A stretch of DNA of 64,000 bases from JAGFIY01 sp964499285 (GTDB taxonomy: Bacteria > Bacteroidota > Ignavibacteria > Ignavibacteriales > Melioribacteraceae). Every line of letters begins with the position of its first letter. Position 1 is the stretch's first letter. Positions 9,005-16,718 of the stretch are shown here, piece by piece. The position numbers and the translations under genes were made by a program. Where the stretch lies: NCBI GenBank assembly GCA_964499285.1, contig CAZCLA010000012.1, positions 16,600-80,599 on the forward strand, given 5' to 3'. The notes under the pieces are model-generated. The model saw only the letters and a list, made by a program, of their open reading frames with translations. It had not been told where the DNA came from and searched no databases.

Positions 9005-11239
9005 TTACTTGTGAATTACGGCTACTTTGACCGCACCGACATTATTTGCTTCTTGATCATAGGCAACGATTAAGTAAATACCGCTTGAAACATAATTTCC
9101 ACTTTCATCTTTACCGTTCCAATAAGCACGATTTCCTCCCGGTGAACCGGTACTTCCTGCGGTGATAGTTTTTATTAGTTTCCCATTGATACTTAATACT
9201 TTTAATTCTGAATTACTTACTAATCCATCAATCGTGATGATCGTACCTTTCCCGTCACCGACCACAAATGGATTTGGAAATACAAACATATTATCAAGTG
9301 ATTCACTCGGTGAAATGGAAGCTGTTTTGATGCTTGTTAGTCCGAAATCTGTTCCGATATAAATAATTCCATTAACATCATCGGATACGATACTTTTTAT
9401 ATCATTGGTCGGGAGGGGACTATTTTCACTTGTGAAATGCTCTAAAATTAAAAATCCGTCGGGTGAAGTGACAAAAACACCATCCTTAGTTGCAATCCAT
9501 TTTTGATTTATTGCATCAACTGCAATATCGGAAACCAACTGATTTCTAAACGCCGGCAAATCTGTTTTTGCCGAAGTTGCAGGGCTTCCCGGGTTCGAAA
9601 GAATATTGATTCCCGGTGTTTTCCCGATCCATAATTCGCCTCTTTTATCAAGTGCAAGAGCAGATATATCACCGCTCGTTAATCCGCTGTTTGATGTAAT
9701 TCTACCTGCCGCATCGTCGTTAGTTGATTCGAACGTCCCATTTTCATTAAAGTAATAAATTCCTTTTCCCTTTATGGAAAACCATTTATTATCGTACTGA
9801 TCAATTACGAATTGTTCTGCTAAATCGAAATTGGAAACGAAAGGATCGTCCATTTTATAGTGATGCCAATTTCCTTCGGTTGTCAATACAGATAGAACTT
9901 CTCGTTCCGCCGAATTGTAATTTAGTACCCAGATATTTCCTTTAGAATCGTTTAGGACACCGGATACGACAATAAAATCTTCGAAGCCTGGTATTCCGAC
10001 CAACGGTGAAGTCTCAGCATTATAAATTTCAAAAACGTCGTTCTGATAAATACTGAATCCTCTTCCCCAAGTGCATAAATAAACCTTTCCATCACTTCCG
10101 GCAGATGTATTATGATAATCGTTAAACATTATTTCATTGACTGTATTTCTGTTATAGTTGAACCAATTTACACCATCGAATTTATAAACGCCCTTGCCGG
10201 CTCCATCTCTACCAGATGCCGACCATAAATTCCCTCTACTATCGACTGATAGACCGGTGAACAAGTTTGAAGCGGGGGAATTTGGAAATATAAAACTGAG
10301 TTCGCCGTTTTTGAAAATACCCGCACCGTTGTTCGTAGAAAAATAAAAACTTCCATCACCACCGTAAGTAAAATTATAGAATGAAAATTCACTGCTGCTG
10401 ACTACGACAGAATTTTGATTATTATGAAAGAGTTTTAATTGTCTCGGGATTAAAACAAACAAGGAATCAGAAGTATAAGTAAAATCTAAAATATTTTCAT
10501 TTATGTATAAAATCGGCACCCAGCTTGTATCTCTCAATGCAAGTAGACCCGAAGAACTAGCTGCAATCACTTCGTTATTATACAATCCAAATTTATATAC
10601 TTGATTAGCATCAACATGATTGCCATAATCATAAACATTCCAAGATTCAGGTGCATTAAGATTTGTTGTTCCTAATTTTTGAACAGCAATTCCCTCCGAT
10701 GTTACAACATAAATCAGATTATGCTTAAATGCTGATTGGACGGGAGATTCTGATGGAAACGAACCGAATTTGAGGAAAGTATCATCCAGCGATAGATCTA
10801 TTCTATCAAAGATAGAAAGACCGAATGCTGTTGATACAAAAACAGTATCACCTGAAATGTAGATATCATTTATTGACTTGTTTGTTTTGTCGGAATTAGC
10901 AATTTGAAGCAGTTTTTGGATAGAAGAATTTTCTAAATCTAAAATATTGATACTTCCGTTTGTACTTCCCATCCAAATCGAATTTTCGTTGACAAGTGCC
11001 ATCGAAGTTAATATCTGATTGCTTAATCCCTCGGATTGAGTAATTTGTGTGTAGGATTGTTGAGCAATAGAGTAACCAAAAAGTCCCCCTGAGGTAGCTG
11101 CCCAAAGAGTATTGTTATTAGCGTTAACTTTTCGTACATCACTCATGTTAGTATAATTTCGCCATAAATTTTCTGATTGACCAAATAACATGTTATTCGT
11201 TAAGAAAAAGAACAGTAAGGACCAACAAAATTTTTTCAT
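9005..11239 (-). CDS. PorZ-like double beta-propeller protein with C-terminal sorting domain
   Basis: This 744-residue exported protein has a signal peptide (about 1-20, ending near FGQS). A series of beta-propeller blades follows with repeated W/LWxA/G-T-x-x-G-L patterns, for example LWAATSGGLFGYS and NIWVLN, resembling two-component-regulator propeller repeats. The C-terminal domain (about 655-744) starts with VFPNPFVVG and contains GKLIKTI, YWNGKDESG and SSGIYLIVA. The opening WRNYTNMSDVRKV, the twin propellers and this ending resemble PorZ, the cell-surface T9SS component that helps attach cargo to A-type LPS in Bacteroidota. That family call is my inference from overall pattern. It could instead be an ordinary T9SS-exported propeller. 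ABC-F follows 4 bases downstream. Confidence 0.78.
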   Translation of the reverse strand: MKKFCWSLLFFFLTNNMLFGQSENLWRNYTNMSDVRKVNANNNTLWAATSGGLFGYSIAQQSYTQITQSEGLSNQILTSMALVNENSIWMGSTNGSINILDLENSSIQKLLQIANSDKTNKSINDIYISGDTVFVSTAFGLSIFDRIDLSLDDTFLKFGSFPSESPVQSAFKHNLIYVVTSEGIAVQKLGTTNLNAPESWNVYDYGNHVDANQVYKFGLYNNEVIAASSSGLLALRDTSWVPILYINENILDFTYTSDSLFVLIPRQLKLFHNNQNSVVVSSSEFSFYNFTYGGDGSFYFSTNNGAGIFKNGELSFIFPNSPASNLFTGLSVDSRGNLWSASGRDGAGKGVYKFDGVNWFNYNRNTVNEIMFNDYHNTSAGSDGKVYLCTWGRGFSIYQNDVFEIYNAETSPLVGIPGFEDFIVVSGVLNDSKGNIWVLNYNSAEREVLSVLTTEGNWHHYKMDDPFVSNFDLAEQFVIDQYDNKWFSIKGKGIYYFNENGTFESTNDDAAGRITSNSGLTSGDISALALDKRGELWIGKTPGINILSNPGSPATSAKTDLPAFRNQLVSDIAVDAINQKWIATKDGVFVTSPDGFLILEHFTSENSPLPTNDIKSIVSDDVNGIIYIGTDFGLTSIKTASISPSESLDNMFVFPNPFVVGDGKGTIITIDGLVSNSELKVLSINGKLIKTITAGSTGSPGGNRAYWNGKDESGNYVSSGIYLIVAYDQEANNVGAVKVAVIHK

Positions 11240-11347
11240 ATTATTCCTGCAAAATTTAAAAGTTTATCGGCAGTCATTTCTCATAAATAAAAATTAAGAT
11301 AAAACAAAACAAGTCAGAAATTAATAAATTTTCTTTAATTCGGTGGG

Positions 11348-12178
11348 TTATGCACTGTCTCGCAGAAGCATTTTTCTCATTGCGATTAGTTTATTCGGAG
11401 TTATATAATACTTGCCCAAATTTTCATCATCACCTTTTTTGCCCCCGTGAAAATCCGAGCCACCGGATTCAAGCAGACAGTATTGACTTACGATGCCGCG
11501 ATAAAATCTGACCTGATGATCTTTGTGCGAAGGATGAACGACTTCAATACCGTCAATGCCTGATTTAATCAGATATGTAAGAATTGACTCTTTCATATAG
11601 CCCGGATGAGCAATAAATGACAATCCGCCGGCATCGCCGATTAACTTTAATGCACTTCTTGGTGAGATATGAATTTTCTTTTCATAAGCTGGACCGTTAT
11701 CAGCAATGTACTTATCAAAGGCTTCGTAGTAAGAATCAATAAGGCCTAATTCAAGCATCGCAAGCGCTATGTGAGGTCTTCCTATTGCAGAATTTTTTGC
11801 TTGATCAACCACATCGTCTAATGTTATATTAAGACCGAGGTTACGTAATTTTCTGACTATCCTTCTGGCTCTATGAAAACGTTCTTCTCTGAAAAAACGA
11901 AGATATTTAATCAACTCGTCATCATGAATATCGATAAAATAACCAAGAAGATGAACTTCCTTATCCTCGATATCCGTGCTTATTTCCAATCCCGGAATAA
12001 CTTCAACCCCAAGATCTTTTCCATAAGCCATTGCATCTTCGAGTGCACTTATGCCATCGTGGTCTGTAATTGAGACTATCTCAAGTCCGGCTTCTTTCGT
12101 ACGCTTAATAAGTTCGAAAGGAGATAAGGCTCCATCCGAATAATTAGTGTGCATATGTAAGTCGACTTTGCGATTCAT
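11348..12178 (-). CDS. PHP domain phosphoesterase (YciV/RNase AM-like)
   Basis: This 276-residue metal-dependent phosphoesterase belongs to the PHP superfamily. Metal-ligand motifs are visible in order: DLHMHTNYSDG (5-15), SITDHDG (36-42), PGLEIS (about 60-65) near HLLGYF, AHPGYM (about 190) and a late SGGSDFHGG. This arrangement matches the TrpH/YciV subfamily, whose E. coli member (Rnm, RNase AM) is a 5'-3' exonuclease acting on short RNAs and on rRNA 5' ends. The exact substrate here is inferred. The ATG shares a base with the stop of the upstream Crp/Fnr gene (TGATG), so the two are co-transcribed and probably translationally coupled. Confidence 0.9.
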   Translation of the reverse strand: MNRKVDLHMHTNYSDGALSPFELIKRTKEAGLEIVSITDHDGISALEDAMAYGKDLGVEVIPGLEISTDIEDKEVHLLGYFIDIHDDELIKYLRFFREERFHRARRIVRKLRNLGLNITLDDVVDQAKNSAIGRPHIALAMLELGLIDSYYEAFDKYIADNGPAYEKKIHISPRSALKLIGDAGGLSFIAHPGYMKESILTYLIKSGIDGIEVVHPSHKDHQVRFYRGIVSQYCLLESGGSDFHGGKKGDDENLGKYYITPNKLIAMRKMLLRDSA

Positions 12179-12861
12179 CAGTGATACAATTCTTTAAACT
12201 TTTCGTAATCTAATATTCTTAATTTTGAGCCTTCCAATTCCACCAAACCTTTTTTTGCAAAGGAATGAAGTGTTCTCGAAATAGTTTCCCTTGAAGTTGC
12301 CGCCATATTCGCAAGATCCTGCTGAAGAGGAAGTTTTTCAATTTCAACAACTCCTTGCTTAATCTTACCGACATCATCCGCGATCTGGAGCAGTACCGTT
12401 GCAACCTTACCTTCGGCATCTTTTAAAGAAAGAGATTTGATTTTCATATCGGCGGCTCTCAACCTCTTAGTAAGTTCTTGAAGCAATGCAATCGAGATTT
12501 CAGGGTGATCTTTCAGTAAAACCAGAAACTCGCTGCGCTGAATCATAAATACTTCAGAATCTTCGGTAGCAATTACAGTTGCCGAACGTGTCATTCCGTC
12601 CAATAGAGCCATTTCACCGAAAAAGTCGGAGTCGGATAAAATCGTCAAAATCACCTCGCGCCCGTCACTGCTGGTTCTTGTAACTTTTACTTTTCCACTG
12701 ATAATTACAAAAAGAGCTCCGCCTTGTTCATCCTCCATAAGGATAACACTGTCTTTCACAAACTTTTTTCGAGTTCCTATTTGTGAGATTTTTTCGATTG
12801 TTTCTTTTGGTAAGTCCGAAAAAATCGGTACGTATAGGAGAAAATCAGATAATGACTCCAT
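12178..12861 (-). CDS. Crp/Fnr family transcriptional regulator
   Basis: This 227-residue DNA-binding regulator has an N-terminal cyclic-nucleotide-type beta-roll (about 10-125; SGKVKVTRTSSDGREV, FFGEMALLDG) and a C-terminal winged helix (about 150-225) with recognition helix ATSRETISRTLHSF. The phosphate-binding cassette GEMALLDGMTRSATV resembles the cNMP-binding CRP type, and no N-terminal cysteine cluster is present, so it is not an oxygen-sensing FNR with an Fe-S cluster. The effector is unknown. A GGGAGAGG ribosome site precedes the ATG. It is the first gene of a pair with the PHP phosphoesterase and is divergent from gap, about 195 bp away, so it could regulate that shared region; no clear operator was found there. 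Confidence 0.93.
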   Translation of the reverse strand: MESLSDFLLYVPIFSDLPKETIEKISQIGTRKKFVKDSVILMEDEQGGALFVIISGKVKVTRTSSDGREVILTILSDSDFFGEMALLDGMTRSATVIATEDSEVFMIQRSEFLVLLKDHPEISIALLQELTKRLRAADMKIKSLSLKDAEGKVATVLLQIADDVGKIKQGVVEIEKLPLQQDLANMAATSRETISRTLHSFAKKGLVELEGSKLRILDYEKFKELYH

Positions 12862-12985
12862 ACCTCTCCCGGTTTCTCTATAAGTGATTATAACAAAATC
12901 ATTTATACGAAAATTTCTGCCCTAAATCAAGTTTATATATAAATATTATTTTATAATTACAGTATCTTAATGAAAATAAGCTAAA

Positions 12986-13014
12986 TTGATAAATGACTGC
13001 TTTCTAGCTATATT
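12986..13014 (+). promoter_or_regulatory. Candidate sigma-70-type promoter of gap
   Basis: A TTGATA box (12986-12991) and a TATATT box (13009-13014) are separated by exactly 17 bases, a good match to the general housekeeping promoter pattern. Transcription would begin near 13020, about 35 bases before the gap ATG. The region is very AT-rich, so chance matches are likely, and promoter consensus in this phylum may differ. Confidence 0.42.
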
Positions 13015-13055
13015 TATAAATTAAATCTTGATATATTTTTAACGGAGGAGACATA

Positions 13056-14048
13056 ATGGCAGTAAAAATTGGTATTAATGGTTTTGGAAGAATCGGAAGA
13101 CTAGTCTTCAGACGTGCGCTAGCTTTAGGCGATGTTGATTTTGTTGGAATAAATGATCTTACCGATGCAAAAACTTTAGCTCATTTGCTGAAATATGATT
13201 CTGTTCATGGAAGATTTAACGGTGAAATTGAAGTCGATGGAAACGATTTAATTGTTAATGGTGATAGAATTAAAATCACAGCTGAAAAAGATCCTGCAGC
13301 TTTAAAATGGGGAGAATTAGGAACTCAAGTCGTTATTGAATCAACAGGTGTTTTCAGATCGAAAGAAGCTTGCATGAAACACATCGAAGCCGGTGCTAAA
13401 AAGGTAATTTTAACTGTTCCTTCAAAAGGAGAAGTTGATGCAACGGTTGTTCTTGGAGTTAATGATGATATTTTAACTGGCGATGAAAAAATAATCTCGA
13501 ATGCGTCTTGTACAACTAACTGTCTGGCACCGATGGTTAAAGTTCTTCATGATAATTTCGGTGTTGAAAAAGGATTTATGACGACTGTTCATTCTTACAC
13601 CAACGATCAGAGATTACTGGATCTTCCTCATAGTGATCTCAGAAGAGCGAGATCAGCCGCTGTTTCGATTATTCCAACCACTACTGGCGCGGCAAAAGCT
13701 GTCGGAAAAGTTATGCCGGAGTTGAAAGGAAAACTTGACGGATTTTCTCTCAGAGTTCCAACACCCGATGGATCAATCACAGATCTTGTAGCAGTTCTTA
13801 AAAAAGAAACTACAGTTGAAGAAGTAAATGCTGCAATGAAATCTGCCGCAGAAGGTGCATTAAAAGGAATAATGGAATACACAGAAGATCCAATTGTATC
13901 TACGGATATTATTGGTAATCCTCACTCCACTATTTTCGATAGCCTTTCTACAATGGTTAATGGAAATCTTGTTAAAGTTGTTGGATGGTACGATAATGAG
14001 TGGGGTTATTCCTGCAGAGTTGTTGATTTGATGAGAAAAATTGCTTAA
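13056..14048 (+). CDS. gap: Glyceraldehyde-3-phosphate dehydrogenase, type I
   Basis: This glycolytic enzyme oxidises glyceraldehyde 3-phosphate to 1,3-bisphosphoglycerate with NAD+. The 330 residues contain the Rossmann start KIGINGFGRIGRLVFR (4-19), the catalytic SNASCTTNCLAP motif with Cys near 152, the catalytic histidine region TTVHSYTNDQ and the C-terminal WYDNEWGYS. Asp33-like LTDAKTLAHLLKYDSVHG is the usual NAD-site segment. A strong ribosome site GGAGGAG at 13044-13050 supports the ATG. A hairpin with a T-run separates it from pgk, which lies 78 bases downstream. Confidence 0.98.
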   Translation: MAVKIGINGFGRIGRLVFRRALALGDVDFVGINDLTDAKTLAHLLKYDSVHGRFNGEIEVDGNDLIVNGDRIKITAEKDPAALKWGELGTQVVIESTGVFRSKEACMKHIEAGAKKVILTVPSKGEVDATVVLGVNDDILTGDEKIISNASCTTNCLAPMVKVLHDNFGVEKGFMTTVHSYTNDQRLLDLPHSDLRRARSAAVSIIPTTTGAAKAVGKVMPELKGKLDGFSLRVPTPDGSITDLVAVLKKETTVEEVNAAMKSAAEGALKGIMEYTEDPIVSTDIIGNPHSTIFDSLSTMVNGNLVKVVGWYDNEWGYSCRVVDLMRKIA

Positions 14049-14077
14049 GTAAAATTATGATATATTTTTAATTCAAA

Positions 14078-14111
14078 GGCGCAGTAAAATTTTTTACTGC
14101 GTCTTTTTTTT
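14078..14111 (+). terminator. Intrinsic terminator between gap and pgk
   Basis: A 12-bp stem (14078-14089 with 14092-14103, one G-U pair; the A/T pairs near the tip would open to form the loop) is followed at once by eight T residues (14104-14111). This is a textbook Rho-independent terminator shape. It sits between two genes usually co-expressed, only 6 bases before the pgk ribosome site, so some read-through or RNA processing must be assumed for pgk. Confidence 0.82.
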
Positions 14112-14126
14112 GATTTTGGAGGAACA

Positions 14127-15323
14127 ATGAACAAGTTAACAATAGACGATTTGGAATTAAAAGACAAAAAAGTTCTCGTTCGTGTGGATTTTAATGTCCC
14201 TTTGGACGAAAATCAAAATATCACTGATGATATTAGGATCACAGCTGCACTGCCGACAATAAAAAAAATTATTAATGAAGGGGGAAAAACTATTTTAATG
14301 AGCCATTTGGGTCGACCAAAAGGGGACAGAAAAATGGAATTTTCTCTAAAGCCAGCAGCCGAACGTCTATCAGAACTACTTGGCAAAAAGGTTTATTTTG
14401 CTGATGATTGTATTGGGGAGGGAGTAAAAAAGCTGGTTTCAGACATAAAGCCGAGTGAAGTTCTTCTTCTCGAAAATTTAAGATTTCATAAAGAAGAAAC
14501 TAATAACGACGAGAATTTTTCCAGACAACTTGCCGAAATCGCAGATGTATATGTTAACGATGCATTTGGCTCAGCACATCGCGCGCATGCTTCAACCGAG
14601 GGTGTTACAAAATTTATTGACAAATGTGCTGCCGGATATTTGATGCAAAAAGAACTTGAGTACCTTGGTAATGCTGTCTCAAATCCTAAAAGACCATTTA
14701 CTGCAATATTGGGAGGTGCAAAAATATCAGGCAAAATAGATGTAATAGAAAATCTGCTGCCAAAGGTTGATAATCTTCTCATTGGCGGAGGGATGGCTTA
14801 TACTTTTTTCAAAGCTCAAGGATATGAAATTGGTAAATCGCTTCTTGAGGAAGAAAAAATTGAACTCGCTGCTCAACTTTTAGAAAAAGTTAAAAATGGC
14901 AAGGTTAATTTCTTACTTCCGGTGGATGTAAAAGCTTCGGATGAATTTTCAAACGATTCTCCGGGGAATATATACAAGGTTGATTCAATACCGGCAGAAA
15001 AAATGGGACTTGATATTGGGGAGGAAACAATCAAAATTTTCTGTGATGTTATCAAATTGAGTAAAACGATAATTTGGAATGGTCCGATGGGCGTTTTTGA
15101 ATTTAACAACTTTGCTCACGGAACAAATGCAATTGCAGCAGCTCTTGCTGAAGCTACGGAAAGAGGAGCTGTTACAATTATAGGTGGTGGAGATTCTGCT
15201 GCTGCAATTAAGAAAGCGGGACTTGAAGAAAAGGTTTCGCATGTATCAACTGGTGGCGGGGCTTCACTTGAATTTTTGGAGGGAAAGATTCTTCCCGGTG
15301 TTGCTGCTTTGACGAATATATAA
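14127..15323 (+). CDS. pgk: Phosphoglycerate kinase
   Basis: This enzyme transfers phosphate from 1,3-bisphosphoglycerate to ADP, the first ATP-forming step of lower glycolysis. The 398 residues include KVLVRVDFNVPLDENQNI (12-29), the substrate histidine/arginine motif SHLGRPKG, LLENLRFHKEE, NDAFGSAHRAHAS, AILGGAKISGK, the hinge region and the nucleotide-binding GGGDSAAA with a late STGGGASLEFLEGK. Length is standard. GGAGG at 14118-14122, four bases before the ATG, is a strong ribosome site. It follows gap, as expected for a glycolytic gene pair. Confidence 0.98.
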   Translation: MNKLTIDDLELKDKKVLVRVDFNVPLDENQNITDDIRITAALPTIKKIINEGGKTILMSHLGRPKGDRKMEFSLKPAAERLSELLGKKVYFADDCIGEGVKKLVSDIKPSEVLLLENLRFHKEETNNDENFSRQLAEIADVYVNDAFGSAHRAHASTEGVTKFIDKCAAGYLMQKELEYLGNAVSNPKRPFTAILGGAKISGKIDVIENLLPKVDNLLIGGGMAYTFFKAQGYEIGKSLLEEEKIELAAQLLEKVKNGKVNFLLPVDVKASDEFSNDSPGNIYKVDSIPAEKMGLDIGEETIKIFCDVIKLSKTIIWNGPMGVFEFNNFAHGTNAIAAALAEATERGAVTIIGGGDSAAAIKKAGLEEKVSHVSTGGGASLEFLEGKILPGVAALTNI

Positions 15324-15345
15324 ACCTTTAGAAACAAAATTGCTG

Positions 15346-15382
15346 AAGAAGCAGTCTAACAAACCGGTTTAGATTGCTTCTT
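15346..15382 (+). terminator. Stem-loop after pgk, probable terminator
   Basis: A 14-bp stem (15346-15359 with 15369-15382, one G-U pair) encloses a 9-base loop, starting 23 bases after the pgk stop. Only a weak T content follows, so it may be a 3'-end protecting hairpin instead of an efficient terminator. Confidence 0.5.
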
Positions 15383-15439
15383 GCATTTATTCTGAAAACA
15401 ATTAACTTAATTAATGAATTTGAGATTACAAGGTAATAG

Positions 15440-16405
15440 ATGAGTTACGATTCAAGAGATTATTACAGGCCTACGGGATTTGGAGGGTTCAGTTTATTTC
15501 CCCCTGTAATTAAAAAGCTTTTAATCATAAATGCTGTAGTATTTTTTATTCAAATGATTTTTGATAATCTAACCTTCGGCGGAGTTCCCGGATGGTATGT
15601 ATTGAATCGTTATTTTGCATTAAACCCATTGGCTGGAATTGACCAAGCCGGTCAGCCATTTAATTTTCAAGTTTGGCAGTTGATAACTTATCAGTTTATG
15701 CATGGTGGTTTTTCTCACATCTTTTTCAATCTTCTTATGCTTTGGATGTTCGGTATGGAATTAGAAAATATGTGGGGATCGAAGAAGTTCTTGTTATTCT
15801 ATCTTATATCGGGGATCGGTGCCGGATTTCTGCATATCTTTTTGTCACCAGTTTTTGCCGGTGGGGCAGCTCCTACGATCGGCGCGTCAGGAGCAGTATA
15901 CGGAATAATGCTTGCATTTGCATTTTTCTTTCCGGATCGGCCAATTTACCTGTATTTCCTTCTGCCAATTCGAGCAAAATATTTAATCGGATTTTTGATA
16001 ATAATTGAATTCCTTTCCGTGGGAAGTCCAAGTATAGTGGCGCATTTGGCACATATTGGAGGCGCAATTACTGCATTAATTCTTATTTTACTCGACAGAA
16101 GATATCACTTTAATATTGATGGCTTGTGGAGGAGCATTAAACGCAAATACGATTCTCAATCTTCATCAAAAAATAATATTCGTAATTCAGGTGCATCATT
16201 CAGAAAACCACGAACCTTCGGTTCGAAAAAAGCAGATGTGGAAGAAGCTGAATTTTTTGACTTAAACAATCAGTCTCGAACAGATGATAATTATGTAACT
16301 CAGGAAGAAATAGATAGAATTTTGGACAAAATTAGTCAAAGCGGTTATCAAAACCTTACGGAACGTGAAAAGAAAATTTTATTTGAAGCAAGTAAGCGCA
16401 ATTAG
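15440..16405 (+). CDS. Rhomboid family intramembrane serine protease
   Basis: This 321-residue polytopic membrane protein has about six hydrophobic helices. The intramembrane catalytic dyad is visible: the GASG motif with Ser150 and the helix AHLAHIGGAI with His205. The L1-loop-like motif with MHGGFSHIFFNLLMLW is also typical. The C-terminal third (about 225-321) is soluble and ends in a conserved segment (EEIDRILDKISQSGYQNLT, about 289-307) found in many Bacteroidota rhomboids. Rhomboids cleave membrane proteins within or near their membrane helices; the substrate is unknown. The 3' end overlaps the next frame by 41 bases. Confidence 0.93.
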   Translation: MSYDSRDYYRPTGFGGFSLFPPVIKKLLIINAVVFFIQMIFDNLTFGGVPGWYVLNRYFALNPLAGIDQAGQPFNFQVWQLITYQFMHGGFSHIFFNLLMLWMFGMELENMWGSKKFLLFYLISGIGAGFLHIFLSPVFAGGAAPTIGASGAVYGIMLAFAFFFPDRPIYLYFLLPIRAKYLIGFLIIIEFLSVGSPSIVAHLAHIGGAITALILILLDRRYHFNIDGLWRSIKRKYDSQSSSKNNIRNSGASFRKPRTFGSKKADVEEAEFFDLNNQSRTDDNYVTQEEIDRILDKISQSGYQNLTEREKKILFEASKRN

Positions 16406-16718
16406 TTTCTGCGCATTACTTTTATCAATCTGTGTAATATCGTGTTCATCGGAAACTTACTACGATGAAAAAACTACTGCACGAATTTATGTCGATCTTC
16501 TCATTATAGAAGAATCAAATTTGTACGATGCTGATTCTGTATCAATAAAACAAGATGATTATTTTGGAAAGTACAATTTGGATAAATCCAAATATGAGCG
16601 TTCGTTTTCGAGTTATGAAACTGACGAAAAAAAATGGGAACTGCTTTTTAACGAGGCGGAAAGAATAATCGATTCGCTTAAAACCGCTTCAGATCAAGAA
16701 CCTCAATCTTCTTCTTAA
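16365..16718 (+). CDS. Small lipoprotein, DUF4296-like
   Basis: This 117-residue predicted lipoprotein has positive residues at the start, a hydrophobic segment and the lipobox VISC with Cys27. The remainder is helical and acidic (ARIYVDLLIIEESNLYDAD, then FGKYNLDKSKYERSF, then a helix ending in IIDSLK). This pattern resembles the DUF4296 family of Bacteroidota lipoproteins, whose function is unknown. The start is a GTG at 16365 inside the rhomboid gene, needed to complete the signal peptide. The 3' 41 bases overlap the convergent recQ gene. Existence is fairly secure because of the intact lipobox; the family match is by pattern only. Confidence 0.75.
   Translation: MKRKFYLKQVSAISFCALLLSICVISCSSETYYDEKTTARIYVDLLIIEESNLYDADSVSIKQDDYFGKYNLDKSKYERSFSSYETDEKKWELLFNEAERIIDSLKTASDQEPQSSS

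Noticed and set aside
12862..13055. FNR/CRP-type binding site between the Crp/Fnr gene and gap.
   Set aside because: Only half-site matches such as TTGATAAATGACT were found; no symmetrical second half.
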